Shown here in pieces: positions 5,105-5,206 of a stretch of 5,206 bases of DNA. The notes under the pieces were generated by a model. The model was not told the origin of the DNA. It ran no database searches and saw only the letters and a list, made by a program, of their open reading frames with translations. Location: NCBI GenBank assembly GCA_016198915.1, contig JACQHS010000145.1, positions 1 to 5,206 on the forward strand. The letters are read 5' to 3'. Every line of letters begins with the position of its first letter. The first letter of the stretch is position 1. The DNA comes from Candidatus Omnitrophota bacterium. GTDB lineage: Bacteria > Omnitrophota > Gorgyraeia > Aquiviventales > Aquiviventaceae. Position numbers and translations under genes: made by a program.

Positions 5105-5206
5105 CGCTGTCTGTCCCAGGGAATGATCCACATGCCTTCTCTGGCGGCGGGAGGGGCCGGCCTGCGGTGAGCCGCACCTCGGCGTTTCGAGCGGCCACGG
5201 TGTCCC
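5105..5206 (-). other. Region upstream of nadD at the window edge, no gene recognised
   Basis: All three minus-strand frames are open from the edge to near nadD. One frame ends in a TGA at 5103-5101 that overlaps the nadD ATG in the common ATGA arrangement and would end in WIIPWDRQR, but its preceding residues are mostly Arg, Ala and Pro. A second ends at TAA 5075-5073 inside nadD and has more gene-like codon use (encoding VAARNAEVRLTAGRPLPPP). The third continues into nadD itself. None resembles a protein that I know; in particular none looks like the end of ProA, a common nadD neighbour. It may be the tail of an upstream gene or a leader. A small perfect hairpin with a 5-base stem lies at 5163-5176. 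Confidence 0.25.

Noticed and set aside
5163..5176. Hairpin TGCGG-TGAG-CCGCA upstream of nadD as a regulatory element
   Set aside because: A 5-base stem is expected often by chance in DNA this rich in GC, and nothing else supports it.

Overview
The window is a compact stretch of GC-rich chromosome (roughly 60-65% G+C by eye) with six genes, all transcribed leftwards on the minus strand. In transcription order they are nadD (NAD biosynthesis), a corA-type divalent metal channel, a CNNM/CBS-domain membrane protein, a 46-residue zinc-ribbon protein, rsfS (ribosome silencing factor) and argS (arginyl-tRNA synthetase). nadD, corA and the CNNM gene overlap end to start, and the whole run looks like one or two operons. 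I saw no tRNA, rRNA, CRISPR array, insertion sequence or phage gene. No lineage marker is decisive. The gene content, the high third-position GC and the dispersed 'CACAGA' and 'CCAAATTCC' repeats fit an uncultivated environmental bacterium such as Nitrospirota, Methylomirabilota or a deltaproteobacterial group, but this is inference.

Right part (3582-5206): the last ~100 bases hold no recognisable gene. Then nadD, corA and the CNNM gene follow with overlaps of 1 and 10 bases, which suggests translational coupling. The two middle genes both belong to Mg2+/Co2+ transport families and sit between nadD and rsfS, which are neighbours in many bacteria.

Middle part (1793-2589): a 75-base gap with a possible promoter precedes the zinc-ribbon gene, which has a strong ribosome binding site, and then rsfS. 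The 121-base gap between rsfS and argS is almost filled by an imperfect palindrome built from four CACAGA and four TCTGTG copies.

Left part (1-1792): argS is full length. Its last 13 codons, its stop and about 30 bases of downstream DNA are repeated in inverted orientation at the extreme left edge (1-69 against 120-188). Between the arms lies AT-richer DNA with 7-base and 14-base periodicity. This fold-back is the oddest structure here. It is either a real inverted duplication at a dispersed repeat or a chimeric assembly or amplification end.

The genes are core housekeeping functions (cofactor synthesis, metal homeostasis, translation). I found no credible new defence, toxin or mobile system. 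The material worth a second look is in the non-coding repeats around argS and in some details of the proteins.
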